Shown: positions 10,967 to 22,620 of the stretch, in pieces | How positions within the stretch are numbered: the first letter of the stretch is position 1 | Layout: every line of letters starts with the position of its first letter | From: Haematococcus lacustris | Lineage: Eukaryota; Chlorophyta; Chlorophyceae; Chlamydomonadales; Haematococcaceae | Length of the DNA stretch: 64,000 nt | Direction of reading: 5' to 3' | NCBI GenBank assembly: GCA_030144725.1 | Contig: JASKMD010000003.1 | Coordinates: forward strand, 5,864,753-5,928,752 | Made by a program: the position numbers and the translations under genes | The notes under the pieces: model-generated | Seen by the model: the letters and a program-made list of their open reading frames with translations, nothing else | Told to the model about the DNA's origin: nothing | Databases searched by the model: none

Positions 10967-12402
10967 TTGATAAGCTCAAGCGCGCAGCCCAAAAGGGACT
11001 TGCCAGGGGAGCGGTTACACGAGCGAGCGCAGCCAACAGGCCAAATCCCCCTAGCGACGGACACAAATGCAGTGCCAGACGAGCTACAGGAGGAACCGCA
11101 GCAGGAGCAGCACCTGCGTTCTGCAGCTTTTCTGCCTTGGCAGGAGCGCAGGGAGCGGTCAGATGCCGCTACCCGTTCCAATTTGGAGCAGCGCAAGAGG
11201 GAGTATGTGGAGTCTGCTTGGCAGCGTAAACAGCTATCAGCGAGGATTGGCAGCACCATGCTTGTGCCTCTGGGGCAACTAGACTAGAAGATTTCCCCCT
11301 GAAGCCACTTCAGGTGATGCAGGTGGAGTACATCAGCATGCAGGACCGCTTTAAGTTGATGCTCCCTTGCTATGAGTGCGCTTCATGCAATCAGTCGATC
11401 AGTCCCAACCCTTTCTCATTCTTCTGCTGGCCTAGCAGCAGACCCACGCTCAAACGTGGTATGATGTGAGAGTTTTGCGCTCCTATGCCCCGATGCAAGG
11501 GTGTGGTGTCTCCATGGAAGGTCAGCCAGCGCTAGTCACCTGCGCTGTAGACTGTGCCATGCGGCACCCATGCGTATCATCATGTGTGTTTGTGTGTGCT
11601 GCCATGTAGCCTTCCTGGAGGCCCTCAACGCCGCTCACCATCCTTTGGCCTTGTACCCACCTCAGCAGATCAGAACAGACAGCTTCAGCCAAGCATTCTT
11701 TGACTACCTGCGGGCCGTTGACCGGCTCCTCTCCATGCCCAGCTTGTTGCAACAGCGCTCAGACCTACAAGCCAAACTCCCCAGAGGAGCATTTAGTGAC
11801 TGTCCCATCTGTGCGCTCGTCCAAGGTAAGTGGTCGCATGCATCTGCTGCCATGCAGGAAAGCTGTGTGTGACATCATTATCATCATCATTATCATACGG
11901 CAATGGGTGTGTATGTGTGTGCGTGTGTGTGTGCATGCTGCAGGTGTGCCACAAGATGGCTACGTGCATTGTGTTGCTGGCGATGCTTGCAACAAGCCCA
12001 GCAGCTATGCCGGTGTGGCCAAGGCCACCCGTGACCTAGAACAGCACACAGAAACCTACCTACAGGTGCATGACAGTGGGCAACTCCTCCTGGGTAGTAG
12101 CAGCAAGATTGGCAGGCGTGGACAGTGAGGCACATGACTGCTCGACTTCGCTGTCCTATTCCAGGCCTAAGACCAGCAACATAACAGCCGGCCAGCCTTG
12201 TGCAGTGCGTGGTGTGGTTGGCTTTGTGTGCTGCCATGGCGTGCCGCTACTAGCCTTGGTATCTGCCTTCCTGCACACAGCTGGCTGTCTGGCTGAGGGT
12301 GTGACGGATGAGACAGCAGCCATCGCTGCCTGTAAGGACAGCCACCTCACCCCTAAGACGTCACATGGTCAGCCAGAAGATTCATGGAAGGTACGTCAAT
12401 AG
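10967..12402 (+). pseudogene. KDZ-type transposase remnant, N-terminal and CxC part
   Basis: Visible coding blocks are 10967-11287 (basic, coil-like RRERSDAATRSNLEQRKREY), exon 11610-11825 (YPPQQIRTDSFSQAFFDYL to SDCPICALVQ) and 11944-12065 (DGYVHCVAGDACNKP). A block at about 12112-12340 follows (DCSTSLSYSRP to VVGFVCCHGVPLL). The pattern 'P-x-P-x2-(A/S)F-x2-(F/L)L', then CP-x-C, DG and G-(x)-C-x-HG is how KDZ transposases run (family knowledge). Exons 11610-11825 and 11944-12065 join in phase. No intact ORF covers the whole; the transition after 12402 skips the region where the rest of the catalytic domain should be. Confidence 0.6.
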
Positions 12403-12465
12403 CAAACGTGCCACATCTGTGGCTAGGCTAATGCTGTTGGATTGCTCGGTGCTTTGTGGTGCCGC

Positions 12466-12977
12466 AGTGGGACAGTGGATGGACCAGCAGCTGCGCCTAA
12501 AAGCCCTTGAGGCCATGGCAGCGGCAAGAGTCAGGCACCCACCCGGCTGCCCTCCATCTCCCTGTCAACAGACATGGCTCAGCTGCAGCCAAGGGGGTTA
12601 CAAGGGCCCCACGAGCAGCGCATGGCAGCTGCCAAGCTGAAGTGCATGGAGCTCGAGACAGCGCACGGCGTGCATGCCCTTGAGAAGGAGAAGCACCATG
12701 GCAGTGCTGAGGGTGAGAGCCCTCTCATTGCACGAGGCCTGGTGCTCCTGGTCGAAAGTCAAGTCTCAAGGTGTGTGTGGCATGGCAAGGGTGCAGAGTG
12801 TTCAGGGTGAGGTGTGGCACAGTTGGTTTTGTGCGGTGTGTTGTAGGTACCGTACCCAGGTGGAGCAGCTCACCAACGATGTGCACGAGCTGGGGTTGCA
12901 ACGCGACCGTATGGGCCAGAGCGACAAGGACATGCGCGCAGCAAGCAACGCCATCAAGGCAAAGCTTAGGACAGCTC
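12466..12977 (+). pseudogene. KDZ-type transposase remnant, C-terminal coiled coil
   Basis: Two heptad-rich blocks read WMDQQLRLKALEAMAA (near 12476) and YRTQVEQLTNDVHELGLQRD (12847 onward) to KAKLRTARHLL. They match the position of the C-terminal helical region of KDZ transposases, but no diagnostic residue is present. Frame changes between the blocks mean introns or decay. The 3' end runs into simple intergenic sequence near 13070. Confidence 0.4.
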
Positions 12978-13582
12978 GTCATCTTCTCAGAAGCAGCACT
13001 CTACCAGGCACTAGGGAGTGGTGAGGATGCAGCAGCTGACAGCATGACAGAGGAGCAACATTAGGCTATGGTGAGGGGTGAGCCAGCTCCATGGGCTGAG
13101 GCCTCCACAGCACGCCCCTACGGCAAGCTGCTGCACTATGGACGGCAGCTGCACCATTTGCAAATTTCATTCCCTTGTACCACATGTAACATCTTTGTAA
13201 TTCCTTGTAACATGGTGGTCATGTAATGCTATCCAACCAACCGCTTATGTGATCCCTAGCCGATGAGAGCTGACCTAACTAGACCTCATTCCAGAGTCAC
13301 CCGGTCCCAACCATGCGTGTAACCAGCCGCATCCCTAGGTGCCTAGCTCCTAATTGGAGTAGTAGCTCTTAATTGACAATAGACAAGGATAGACAAGGCT
13401 ACCCAAGCCAAATAAGAATGGCCGCGCTCAAGTTTATAACCTGTAGCCTAAACAGTGTTAGCACCGCCTTGCCTCCTAGCTAGCCCAGCCCATCCTACCC
13501 ATCACTGCCAGGCCAGCCCATCCCTAGCCAGCCAGCCCAGCCCATCCCTAGCCAGCCCAGCCCATCCTAACCTATCACTGGC

Positions 13583-13935
13583 AGGCCTGCACTTGCTAAG
13601 CATGACCGTGATGCATACATGCATAGGGGGTATGTAGCAGGTGGCTACCACGTTTGCAGCATTAGCGCATCACCGCGTGGTGGTGTTGTCCATACAAGGG
13701 GCATGTGGTGCACCACACCCTAACATGTGGCTGGATCTGGTGAGCCTCCACTATAGGTACCATCCGTAGTCACGCTAGCTGTGACACATTGGGTGTGGAT
13801 CACTGCCAGGCCTGCACTTGTTAAGCATGACCGTGATGCATACATGCATAGGGGGTATGTATCAGGTGGCTACCACCTTTGCGGCCTTAGCGCATCACCG
13901 CGTGGTGGTGTTGTCCATAAAAGGGCCGTAGGTAT
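13583..13935. repeat. About 225-bp tandem repeat (1.5 copies)
   Basis: The unit beginning AGGCCTGCACTTG(C/T)TAAGC recurs after about 225 bases. It contains GCATCACCGCGTGGTGGTG and a GTGAGCCTCCACTATAGG stretch. The same tandem pair occurs at 36470-36820, in the centre of the palindromic element, showing that 13.58-14.70 kb is a partial copy of that element nested inside the KDZ transposon. Confidence 0.85.
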
Positions 13936-14099
13936 CATTTGAGAAGAGGATACACGGCTAATGACCACCACCGTTTTCTTCATTACATCTTGACCATTCA
14001 CAGCTTACAAATCACGTTGTGTGGGATGGAACTGAACGGAAGCTCAGGACAGCTTTTCTAAAGCTTTTGTACCATGCAACCTTCTTTTCAGATGAAGGC

Positions 14100-14700
14100 T
14101 CAAAGTTGCTGCTTATTGCTAATACAAGACTGCACTGCCACACACCTCAGCCTGCTGATGTTGTCCATGCACCGCAACACACCTACAACCTGCTGCTACT
14201 ACTGCTCATGCATTGCAGCACATGCACCGCAGCCTGCTGCTGCTGCTCATGCACTAAAGCACACCTGCAGCCTGCTGCTACCTGCAGCAAGCACTGCCAC
14301 ACACCTGCAGGCAGGGCAGGGCAGGGCAGGGCAGCGATGGGCAAGACAAGTCAGGTCAGGTCAGGTCAGGGAGGGGGTGGGGCAGGGCTGGGCTGGGCCG
14401 GGAGGGGGTGGGGCAGGGCTGGGAGGTGGGGCGGGGCTGGGAGGGGGTGGGGCGGAGCTGGGAGGGGGTGGGGCAGGGCTGGGCAGGGAGGGGAGGGGCA
14501 ACGCAAGGCTGGAAGGGGGTGGGGCAGGTCTGGGTAGGGCTGGGAGGGGGTGGAGCAAGGCTGGAAGGGGGTGGGGCAGGGCTGGGATAGGGTGGGGCAG
14601 GGCTGGGAGGGGGGGTGGGTGGGTAGGGCTGGGAGGGGGTGGGGTGGGGCTGGGAGGGGGTGGGGCAGGGCTGGGCTGCGGTGGCGAGGGGTGGGGTGGC
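14100..14700. repeat. CTGCTG/TGCATG and GGGGTGGGGCAGGGCTGGGA minisatellite
   Basis: A CTG- and ATGCA-rich stretch (14100-14300) passes into a short GGGCA run and then about 320 bases of degenerate GGGAGGGGGTGGGGCAGGGCT units. This order matches 37000-38570. The long Gly/Arg/Ala and Pro/Ser frames on both strands are repeat artefacts. Confidence 0.85.
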
Positions 14701-14769
14701 ATGACAACAACACCAAAATGCAAATCGGTGGGTGGGCGGGTGACTGGGTGCACCTTGCTGTGTAGCGGC

Positions 14770-16147
14770 ACTACGGCTGCCTCCCCAGCCAGCTGCAGCA
14801 CAGAGCTTGGCCCCCCCGGCGCTAGTTGCACTAGGGGTGGCCCTCTCGCTAGCAGCAAGCCAGCAGCTGCCCTCCCCACCAGCTGCGGCACAGAGGTTAA
14901 ATCTGTGTCCAGCAGTTGCATTGGGGTGGGCCCCCCCGTCAGCGGCAGGTCTGTAGCTGCCTCGCCTGCCAGCTGCGGCTCACCAATCCTTTTGGCAGAT
15001 GGTTGCTGAGCTGGGCTGGGGCGTGGGCTGCAGAGAGAGGTGAACAGGGGGGGATCAATTGTAGGTACACAAGCATCAAATCACACAACAGTTATGCAGC
15101 CAGCAGTCATGCACAAATCAGATTCAAGATCATGCAAGCCAGCAGTCATGCAAGCCATGATCATGCAAGATAGCTGGTTGCTTCCAAGGATTAGACACAG
15201 CGGTTGTGACAAGTAATCCTGTGTCATCAACAACAACAGCATCAACGCAACAACACTAGCACTATTGCATAGCATACCTTGGCAAGGGGATGGGATGCCA
15301 CCCAGTTGCCATATGTTGCCCTCCAGCGGAGACATTATCCCATCTGTGAATAGGCAGGCAGGGCAAGCTACTTCCTTGATGCCATAGGCAAGCAAGCAAG
15401 CAAGCAATGACATGCTTTTGCACAAGGGGAGAAAGCCCGGCTGCCAAGATGATGCAGATTGGTACAGATGCGAGTGTTGGATAGTTGCTGTCTTAGCGCC
15501 TTATATTAGCCCAGTCATAGGCATAGGCATATAGGCATGAACACTGTCAGCTGGCGGCAGACAGCATGCGCACACTGACTTACATGAAGGGTCTTCGTTG
15601 ACGTCAAACGTCTCAGGGCTGATGGCTGACATCTGCGGACCGCCCAACACATCGTGGGTGGTTGGCCCGGTGCCCACACGCGCCTGCCGCTGTGGTGGTA
15701 CATGCTACTCCACACCCTCTTCCGCAGGCTTGCGTCTTGGTGCCCTGCCTTTGCCTGCTGCCTTTGCATGCTGTACCGTCACTGTCACTTATCGCTTCTT
15801 GATGTTGTGCTCGGTTATGAAGGCTATAAAGCAATCAAAATGGCCTGACCGGCAGCTACTCTAAGGTCTGGCCGTTGGGAGTCTGTCAGGCAGCGCGACA
15901 AAGCTCCTCACCAACCCTCTTAAGCTCCTCCGCATCCTCCGCACTCCCCGCATTCTCCACGAGAGCAGCAAGAAAACCACCACGTAGGTCCACTGCCTAA
16001 GACCACTGCCTCCACTTCAACATGCTCACGATGGGCGCACGAATGTCGAGTATGGTATCGGTCAGTGTGGCTCTGGCTTTGCTGTGGGTCGGCTGGTGTT
16101 AAGGGACGGATTGAGGTCGGCATCGCTGCGGCCGTTCATCAACGATT
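14770..16147. other. Inner right part of the KDZ-like element, no clear gene
   Basis: 14770-14995 holds about three degenerate copies of a 90-bp unit beginning with the CAGCTGC(A/G)GC(A/T)C motif. 15598-15864 (+) is an 88-codon Cys-rich frame (RACRCGGTCYST) that could be a remnant exon, but the opposite strand is also Cys-rich and I cannot choose. The rest shows short direct repeats such as GCAAGCAAGCAAGC near 15390 and no conserved block. Confidence 0.4.
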
Positions 16148-16347
16148 GCAATAACCGCCCCCAGGAACCGCCCCTGGGCAGTCAAGGTTGCGCGTCAAAG
16201 CATGCGCAGGAGCCCAGCAAGCTGTAGTGTGGGTTGCTAGTCGCTAGTGCTTGTCGAGTAGCGCGGTTGGGCAATTCAAAACTTCCCCCATCTACAGCCA
16301 ACAAATTTCCCCCATATAGGGGGAACTTTTACCGGGAGACTTGATTG
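16148..16347 (-). repeat. Right terminal inverted repeat of KDZ-like element
   Basis: Reverse complement of 10722-10922. It ends CCGGGAGACTTGATTG and is followed directly by the target duplication GCCTTGG. Confidence 0.93.
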
Positions 16348-16445
16348 GCCTTGGCCTTGCTGCGCACATCCGAATCGTTGCACTGGAGGCACCGAGTGCG
16401 ACCCTCAGCCCTCGCGCGCGTACAACGTTTGTTAGCACACTTCAT
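16348..16445 (-). pseudogene. 5' part of the transposon-split Cys-rich gene
   Basis: Starts at ATG 16443-16445 on the minus strand with MKCANKRCTRARAEGRTR and continues to CLQCNDSDVRSKAKA at the duplication. The first module is C-x4-C-x10-C-x2-C, exactly the spacing of the module on the other side of the insertion (10.5-10.7 kb). Exon 1 rebuilt with one copy of the duplication is 311 bases and ends in phase 2, which is the phase exon 2 requires. That agreement is the main reason to believe the gene is real and that the insertion is precise. Confidence 0.7.
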
Positions 16446-17120
16446 CGACAATTGGCAAATGTCTGTTTGTTTCCGGGTATACTCACTCGCCCTACAGTTA
16501 CATTCACACTCGGTTCACACGCGGTCGTTACATTCGAGGTGAGGTCGCGCAAGGCTGGCCGGCTGGTTGGCCGCGGCTAGGCCCCGCCCCGCCCCGCCCC
16601 GCCCCGCCCCGCCCCGCCCCGCCCCGCCCCGTCAACAGTACTAACTGACAAGCAATTGCAAATGCAAAATGGGGGCCAGCCAGCTAAACAAAGGACCCTT
16701 ATAGTGCGATCTTTCCCGTAGTGGATACGAGGAAAGAGCACGCGTTTCCAAGAGAGAAGGCACAAAATGTAACGACGCCGAGACTAGGGTGCATGTGAGG
16801 GTGGGAGAAGGAAGCGAGACCCGGGGTTAGAGAGAGTTCTGAGCCAAGGGGCGGACTGCTGTAGTTTACGCGGTAGCTCCTCCCTCTATGCACTTCAGCA
16901 TTGGCGTAGTCTTCTTCTTCTTGTTCTGGTGGGGCTGACAGGAAGGATTGCTTGGTTGTTTAATCTACGCCGCTTCTGCTGGAAATGTCTTCTTGTACTT
17001 CTTGCCGACATGCCCGCCGTCACATATGTCTCCGCCGTCACACACTTCCTCACCGTCACATATTCAAGGACGTGTCTATGGTAGTGCTTTTAGAAGGAAG
17101 AACTAGCTAGTGACATTCTC
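16446..17120. other. Promoter side of the split gene, with a GCCCC array
   Basis: About ten GCCCC pentamers lie at 16579-16630. The rest shows no gene, only short direct repeats such as CGCCGTCACA(C/T)A near 17020-17060. The region upstream of ATG 16445 on the minus strand would hold the promoter of the Cys-rich gene; no clear TATA element was fixed. Confidence 0.4.
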
Positions 17121-17344
17121 GCTTAGTGACATCCAACCCGACCTGGCCAAGACCCGTCCTTGCACTCCGGGTAATCAAGGCCGAGATGGCAGTTTCCGCT
17201 GAGGTATACCGCGGATAGCCCTTCCCAAGGGCGACCCATCAGTAACTCCGTCTAACTCGAAGAGGTTGAGCTGTAATCGCGGTTTCAATGACCTGGTCAC
17301 ATATTCTCCGCAGGGTCAGTGTGACCCTCCGCAGGGTCAGGCCT

Positions 17345-17795
17345 GACCCTGCGGAGGGTCACCGCTAGGCTCGCTTCCTAGGCATTCCTGACCCTGCGGA
17401 GGGTCACCGCTAGGCTCGCTTCCTAGGCATTTCTGACCCTGCGGAGGGTCACAGCCGGCTCATTTCCTAGGCAGTTCTGACCCTGCGGAGGGTCACAGCT
17501 GGCTCATTTCCTGGGCATTTGTGACCCTGCGGAGGGTCACAGCCGGCTCATTTCCTAGGCATTCCTGACCCTGCGGAGGGTCACCGCCGGCTCATTTCCT
17601 AGGCATTTCTGACCCTGCGGAGGGTCACTGCTGACTCGTTTCCTAGGCATTTCTGACCCTGCGGAGGGTCACTGCTGACTCGTTTCCTAGGCATTTCTGA
17701 CCCTGCGGAGGGTCACCGCCGGCTCATTTCCTAGGCATTCCTGACCCTGCGGAGGGTCACCGCTGGCCCATTTCCTAGGCATTACTTGCACATGT
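17345..17795. repeat. 45-bp hairpin satellite
   Basis: Ten tandem units of about 45 bp, each with the near-palindrome TGACCCTGCGGAGGGTCA (7-bp stems, 4-base loop) and a CCTAGG palindrome in the spacer (GGCTCATTTCCTAGGCATT). The same hairpin recurs in both orientations at 20630-20890 and once at 22631. Spacers are alike, so this is a satellite and not a CRISPR array. Confidence 0.92.
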
Positions 17796-18409
17796 CTCAA
17801 CGTTAATACAACTCGCAACACCTCGCTTAGGCACTACCAAACATACGTCTCCACGCTCAAACACTTCAGCAAAGTACAGCAAAGTACATGTCATCACGTT
17901 GAAACACCTTGTACAACCTCGATACACCTCCGCAAAACACATGTCTCGACATCCAAACACCCCGCAACACCTCGATGTACCCACGCAAACCACATTCATC
18001 GACAACCAAACACCCCGCAACGCCTCACTACGCTACTCCTTAGCACATGTCTCGATGCACTATGCACTATCACCCCGCGGCACCTCCCTACGGGAATGTC
18101 AAGCAAATGCCTTGATGCACTAACGCCTTGCAACACCTTCACGTAAGGTGACAAGTGACAACATCACCACACCAACAATAACACCACCACCACCACACCA
18201 CCATGGGCATGGCATGACTAGAGTAGGCTGGCTGCTACTACTTGCGCACTTTAGGGAGGGGGGAAGTAGACGGGGTGGCGGACTGGGAGGTGGTGGTGGT
18301 GGTGGTGGGACAAGGAGGGAAGGAGGAAGGCGGTTACTGCCCCATAGCACCCAACTCATGGCTGCTGGGCCATGCTTGCTATGGGCTAACACCTCATAAC
18401 GGGACTGTT

Positions 18410-18570
18410 AAGCTCCAGGCTGGGCTGGGCTGTTAACCTGCAAGCTGGGCTGGGCTGGGCTGGGCTGGGCTGTTGAGCTCCAAGCTCGGCTGGGCTGGGC
18501 TGGGCTGGGCTGTTGAGCTCCAAGCAGGGCTGGGCTGGGCTGGGCTGGGCTGGGCTGGGCTGGGCTAAAG
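18410..18570. repeat. GGGCT pentanucleotide runs
   Basis: Three runs of GGGCT (about 4-8 copies each) are separated by TGTTGAGCTCCAAGC. Purine-rich GGTGGTGGT and GGGAGGG tracts surround them. Nothing here looks coding. Confidence 0.85.
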
Positions 18571-19117
18571 AGGTGGGCTAAAGAGGGGTCTGCTGCCCGC
18601 TTCAGGCTGCCCGCTCCAAGCTGCCTGCTCTAGGCTGATACGCCAAGGGCTGCAAGGTGAGGTAGGGAAGGGGGGTTAGGGGGGAGGGGGGAGTAGATGG
18701 GTGGCAGACTTGGAAGTGGTGGTGGTGAGACGAGGGAGGGAAGGGGCAAGGGGGCAAGGGGCAGGAGACTGACCATCAGACCTGCAGCCAACAAGACGCA
18801 TCCTTGCGGTTAGGCTGGGCATTAGGGGCCACTCATGTGTTGGGGCTGGCCACTCACACATTTGATCCATGCTATGCCTTGTTGACTCCTTGCTGGCTGC
18901 TTGTTGGTTGCATCTCTACGTCGCTACCGCCTTGCTTGCAATCACCAAGCAATGCTACACGTGCCATGCTCCAGTTGTCGACCACTGCAAGCAAACATAA
19001 GCCAGCAAGCAGATGAATAAGGACATGCATGACCAGAACTGGGCAGGCTAGGCTGACACCACAACACCATGTGCACTCACCGGAAGTCCTGGCTGCCGCT
19101 GCCGGCTCCTGGCTGCC

Positions 19118-19343
19118 GGAGGGGAGGGGAGGGGAGGGGAGGGGAGGGGAGGGGAGGGGAGGGGAGGGGAGGGGAGGGGAGGGGAGGGGAGGGGAGGGGA
19201 GGGGAGGGGAGGGGAGGGGAGGGGAGGGGAGGGGAGGGGAGGGGAGGGGAGGGGAGGGGAGGGGAGGGGAGGGGAGGGGAGGGGAGGGGAGGGGAGGGGA
19301 GGGGAGGGGAGGGGAGGGGAGGGGAGGGGAGGGGAGGGGAGGC
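19118..19343. repeat. (GGGGA)n pentanucleotide array
   Basis: About 45 uninterrupted GGGGA units. Long Gly/Glu/Arg and Pro/Leu/Ser frames on both strands are artefacts of the array. Confidence 0.95.
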
Positions 19344-20894
19344 AGGGAGGCGGGAGCGGGGGCGGGGGCGGGGGAGGATGCGGAGGTGGTTGTGAAGGGA
19401 AAGTGGAGGGGAGGTGCCTATCAGAACTGCAACCAAGGGGCGTGCACGTGCGGTAGGGTGACCAGGCTGGCCACTGTGCTATCACCGTGGCCTTACCATA
19501 TCACCAGGCAACATCTCCCATGCGCCAGTGGGGTGGGATTGCGGTGGGGAGTATAGGGTGTAGGGAAGGGAAGGTGGGGTGAGGTGGGGGCTGCGATGCC
19601 ACGTCCATCGAAGGGTGGGAGAGGGGAAGGGAGGCTTGACAAGTATGGGAGGGGAGAGGGAGAGAGAGGGGGAAGGGAGGGGGTGGTGGTGGTGGTGGAA
19701 AGAGGGTGGGTGGGGTGGGCTCACGGGGACGGGGAGGGGGGAAGTGGGTTTATAAAGGAGAGGAAAGGGGGAGGGGAGGTGCCGGTGGTGGTGGTAGTGG
19801 TAGTGGAAAAGGGGGATGGGTGTGACCATTAGAACCTGCAGTTACCAAGGGCATGCTAGCAGTCAGACTGGGTACATGGAGCCACACATTTGCAGTAGCA
19901 AGCCACTCACAATAATTAGAGTGGAGTGTGTGATGGCTCCTAGCTCTTGACTGTCCTCTTAGCTGTGCCATGTTGATCTTGTTTTGGGTTCTTCGCGCTC
20001 CACCTGCAAGCGAGCCAAGCCACATGAGCCACCCTCACGTCGCACCTTCCTGCAACTTACAATCTCGCTGCGCTTTCTGCTCCTTTCGCTCGACCTGGTC
20101 GCGAATGCGATGAGGCTGCATGCTGCCAGTGGCTTGCATTTGGCTGCGATATGCTATGTTGTGAGGCTGCTAGCTGGCGATGGCTGGCTGGCATGGCTAC
20201 ATCGCTAACATCACTATGCCTCTTTTGCGTATTGCGTTTGCGATGTCTTCTACGAATGAGGCTCCTGGCTCGATTTGCTCCTGGCTGCTCCTGCCTGCTA
20301 ACTCCTGCGATATGCGAAATGCGATGTGCTGTGTGCAGTGCTGCCTCTTGATCCTATCGCCTGGCATGATTGCTATGGCTGGTCGCGAATGTTGTAAGGC
20401 TCTTGGCTAGAGATGGTTGTCTGGCTAGAGATGGTTGTGCTCGTGGCTACCCATTTCGCGACGATGTCCTGTTCGCTGCTCCTGGCTGCTCCTGGCTGCC
20501 ATTATGCAGCATGCCAGCTTGGCGGGGCAGTCTGGATGCCCTTCGCGATTTCTTAGCTTCCTTCGCGGTTCTTTTGAGAAACCTCCATGCAAGCCTCCAT
20601 GCAACTTGAGGTTTTCCATGCCACAGTTGACCCTCCGCAGGGTCACGTAACCCTGCGGAGGGTCCCTAGGTCGTCTGACCCTCCGCAGGGTCACGTAACC
20701 CTGCGAAGGGTCACGTCTGACCCTGCGCAGGGTCAAGCCACCCCACCTCAGGCCAAGAGGGGTACTTAACCCTGCGCAGGGTCACAAAACCCTGCGGAGG
20801 GTCACGTCTGACCCTGCGGAGGGCCACAAAAACCTGCGGAGGGTCACGCCTGACCCTGCGGAGGGTCAAGTCACCTCCACTGCGGCCAAGAGGG

Positions 20895-22620
20895 GGTCAC
20901 CCCCGCCATTGGCCCCGCAATTCACTTTTTGGCACCGTCTTTGATCCGCTGCATGTAATTCTTCCACCGTTGGGCTCTACATCTCACAACGGTGTCGCTA
21001 GCAGGTTAGGCCCTCTTTTGTCGATTGTACTGCATTGTCTCGACGACTTGATTAGCTTCGCAATGACATTCTCCATCTGTTTACTATGCGTGTCGCAACA
21101 GGAGAGGTGGATTGGTGGCCGGAGGCATTTCCGTGCCGAGCAGCCTTTGCTGCCGTCGGACTGGCAACTCGCGAATACTTCCCAGGCAAGCACGGGGTGC
21201 TGTTTCTTAATGCGTGTTGCATACGATGTCAACACATGCAACCAAATCTGCTGACCTGCACAGGTGCTTGGCTGTTTTGAGGATCAGCACCAAACCCACA
21301 GCAGCCCAAGGCTCTCCCAAGCAGCAGTGCAGCAAGGCAATCAGCCCTTGAAAACAGTGAGCAAGAGGTGAGTAAGGTTGTAATATATGTCACCTTGTCT
21401 AGGTCAGTTTGATGTTCACGCGCACACTTGCGCAACGCATGACAGGCATGAACAGCTGAGGGTAGCACACAACAGTCACCTGCCCGACTTTCATCTCTTA
21501 TTATTTATTATGAACGACGTTACGCCTCGATATGTTGAGCAAACATGTTTATGTGTTTCTATGCACCAGAAGCAACAACCCCCTCCCCCCTCCCCACCCC
21601 GGCAGCTGCAAGGCCCGCCCCAGGAGCAACCGGCTCCTCCCCCTCCCTGCCACACTCACTATATGGCCACACTCACTATATGAGCAGCAGCCCCCTCCCC
21701 CCTTCCTGCACCAGGATCAGGTTTCTCCTTGCCCCTCCCCCCCGCCCTCCCCCCCGCCTCCCCCCCCGCCCGGGCATAGGCAGCAAGGGCTGCAGAATGG
21801 GCAATGGCTGCAGCCAACATTGCCCCCCTCCCTCCCCCTCCAACCCCTCCCCAACAGCCACAGCAACCCCCTCCCACCTTCACTGCCCCCAAGTACATAG
21901 CTGGGGCTGTGGTTGAAGCTATGTGTCAGGTGCCAATGAAGTGGTCTACAACGTGTGTAATGTGTCTTTTGTTTTGCAGGTGTTGGCAATGTGGTGACAA
22001 TGAGGCAGAGCTTGCCTTGGTAGCACAGTCCAGGAGTGAAGTGGTCTACAACTTGTGTAATGTGTTTTGTTTGTGTTGTTCTTTCAATTCAAAAATACTT
22101 TCAATTCAAGGAATGAGTTGCGTGACATGTGCCTGCTAAAGTTGAGGGAGAAGGTTGAGGCACCACGGCACATGTAACACTGAAAGCCAGAGCCATCCCG
22201 AGGCATCCCGACAACATAGTGCCAAGTGATGATGTGGCGCTGTCATAAGGCAGCTTACATTTGCATAGAGTCATGCCGCAACGTCAGTGAGGTAAGGGGT
22301 GCCAGATGGCTGACTTGTGCGCATATTCACGAATTATATGCTCCATGCACTGACATGCAAGCAGGCGTACTGCACTTGTGCCGTTGGCTTACGGCGTGCG
22401 TAGAAGGATTGCTAGCCTCGCCTTATGATGTGCGTGAGTCTTTTAGGAGCGGAAGGCACAGGTCAGGTTTGGGCGGGCGCCGATCTGAGCTAGTGTTTTG
22501 CGGACGGTGGGTGCCGCATACACCTGTTACACCCGTCTGCGTCAAAACTTTGTCGCGAGCTTCACGGAGATTCGCGCCCCAGACCGTCTCACATTTGCGG
22601 GGCCAATGGCGGGGGTGACC
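20895..22620. mobile_element. 1.7-kb TIR element with 4-bp target duplication
   Basis: Both ends carry a perfect 26-bp inverted repeat (20895-20920 and 22595-22620) starting GGTCACCCCCGCC. It is flanked by AGGG on both sides (20891-20894, 22621-22624). The target is the hairpin satellite. A related uninterrupted copy at 20752-20767 reads GGCCAAGAGGGGTACTT, which is what removal of the element and one AGGG would give here. Internal sequence has no clear transposase; 21550-21900 is a C-rich tract, and 21950-22075 repeats GAAGTGGTCTACAAC(G/T)TGTG after 86 bases. It is probably non-autonomous. A 4-bp duplication is found in several superfamilies, so I leave the family open. Confidence 0.85.

Larger units (their letters stand above)
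10722..16347. mobile_element. KDZ/Zisupton-like DNA transposon, 5.6 kb
   Basis: The element is bounded by about 200-bp inverted repeats starting CAATCAAGTCTCCC and flanked by the direct repeat GCCTTGG (10715-10721 and 16348-16354). If the first terminal base is counted in the duplication, it could be 8 bp. The flanks join into one open reading frame of the Cys-rich gene. Inside are degraded plus-strand transposase exons with KDZ-type features (10967-12977), a fragment homologous to the palindromic element at 36.4-38.6 kb, and about 1.4 kb of undefined sequence. Zisupton/KDZ elements are known to make 8-bp duplications, so size, ends and protein remnants agree. The catalytic centre appears deleted, so the copy is probably non-autonomous. 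Confidence 0.8.

Noticed and set aside
10822..11259. Minus-strand 145-codon Cys/Ser-rich frame in the KDZ element
   Set aside because: Overlaps the inverted end and the better-supported plus-strand transposase remnant; composition reflects the opposite strand.
17345..17795. CRISPR-like array (regular 45-bp period)
   Set aside because: Spacers are nearly identical to each other, the genome is eukaryotic and no cas gene is near; it is a hairpin satellite.
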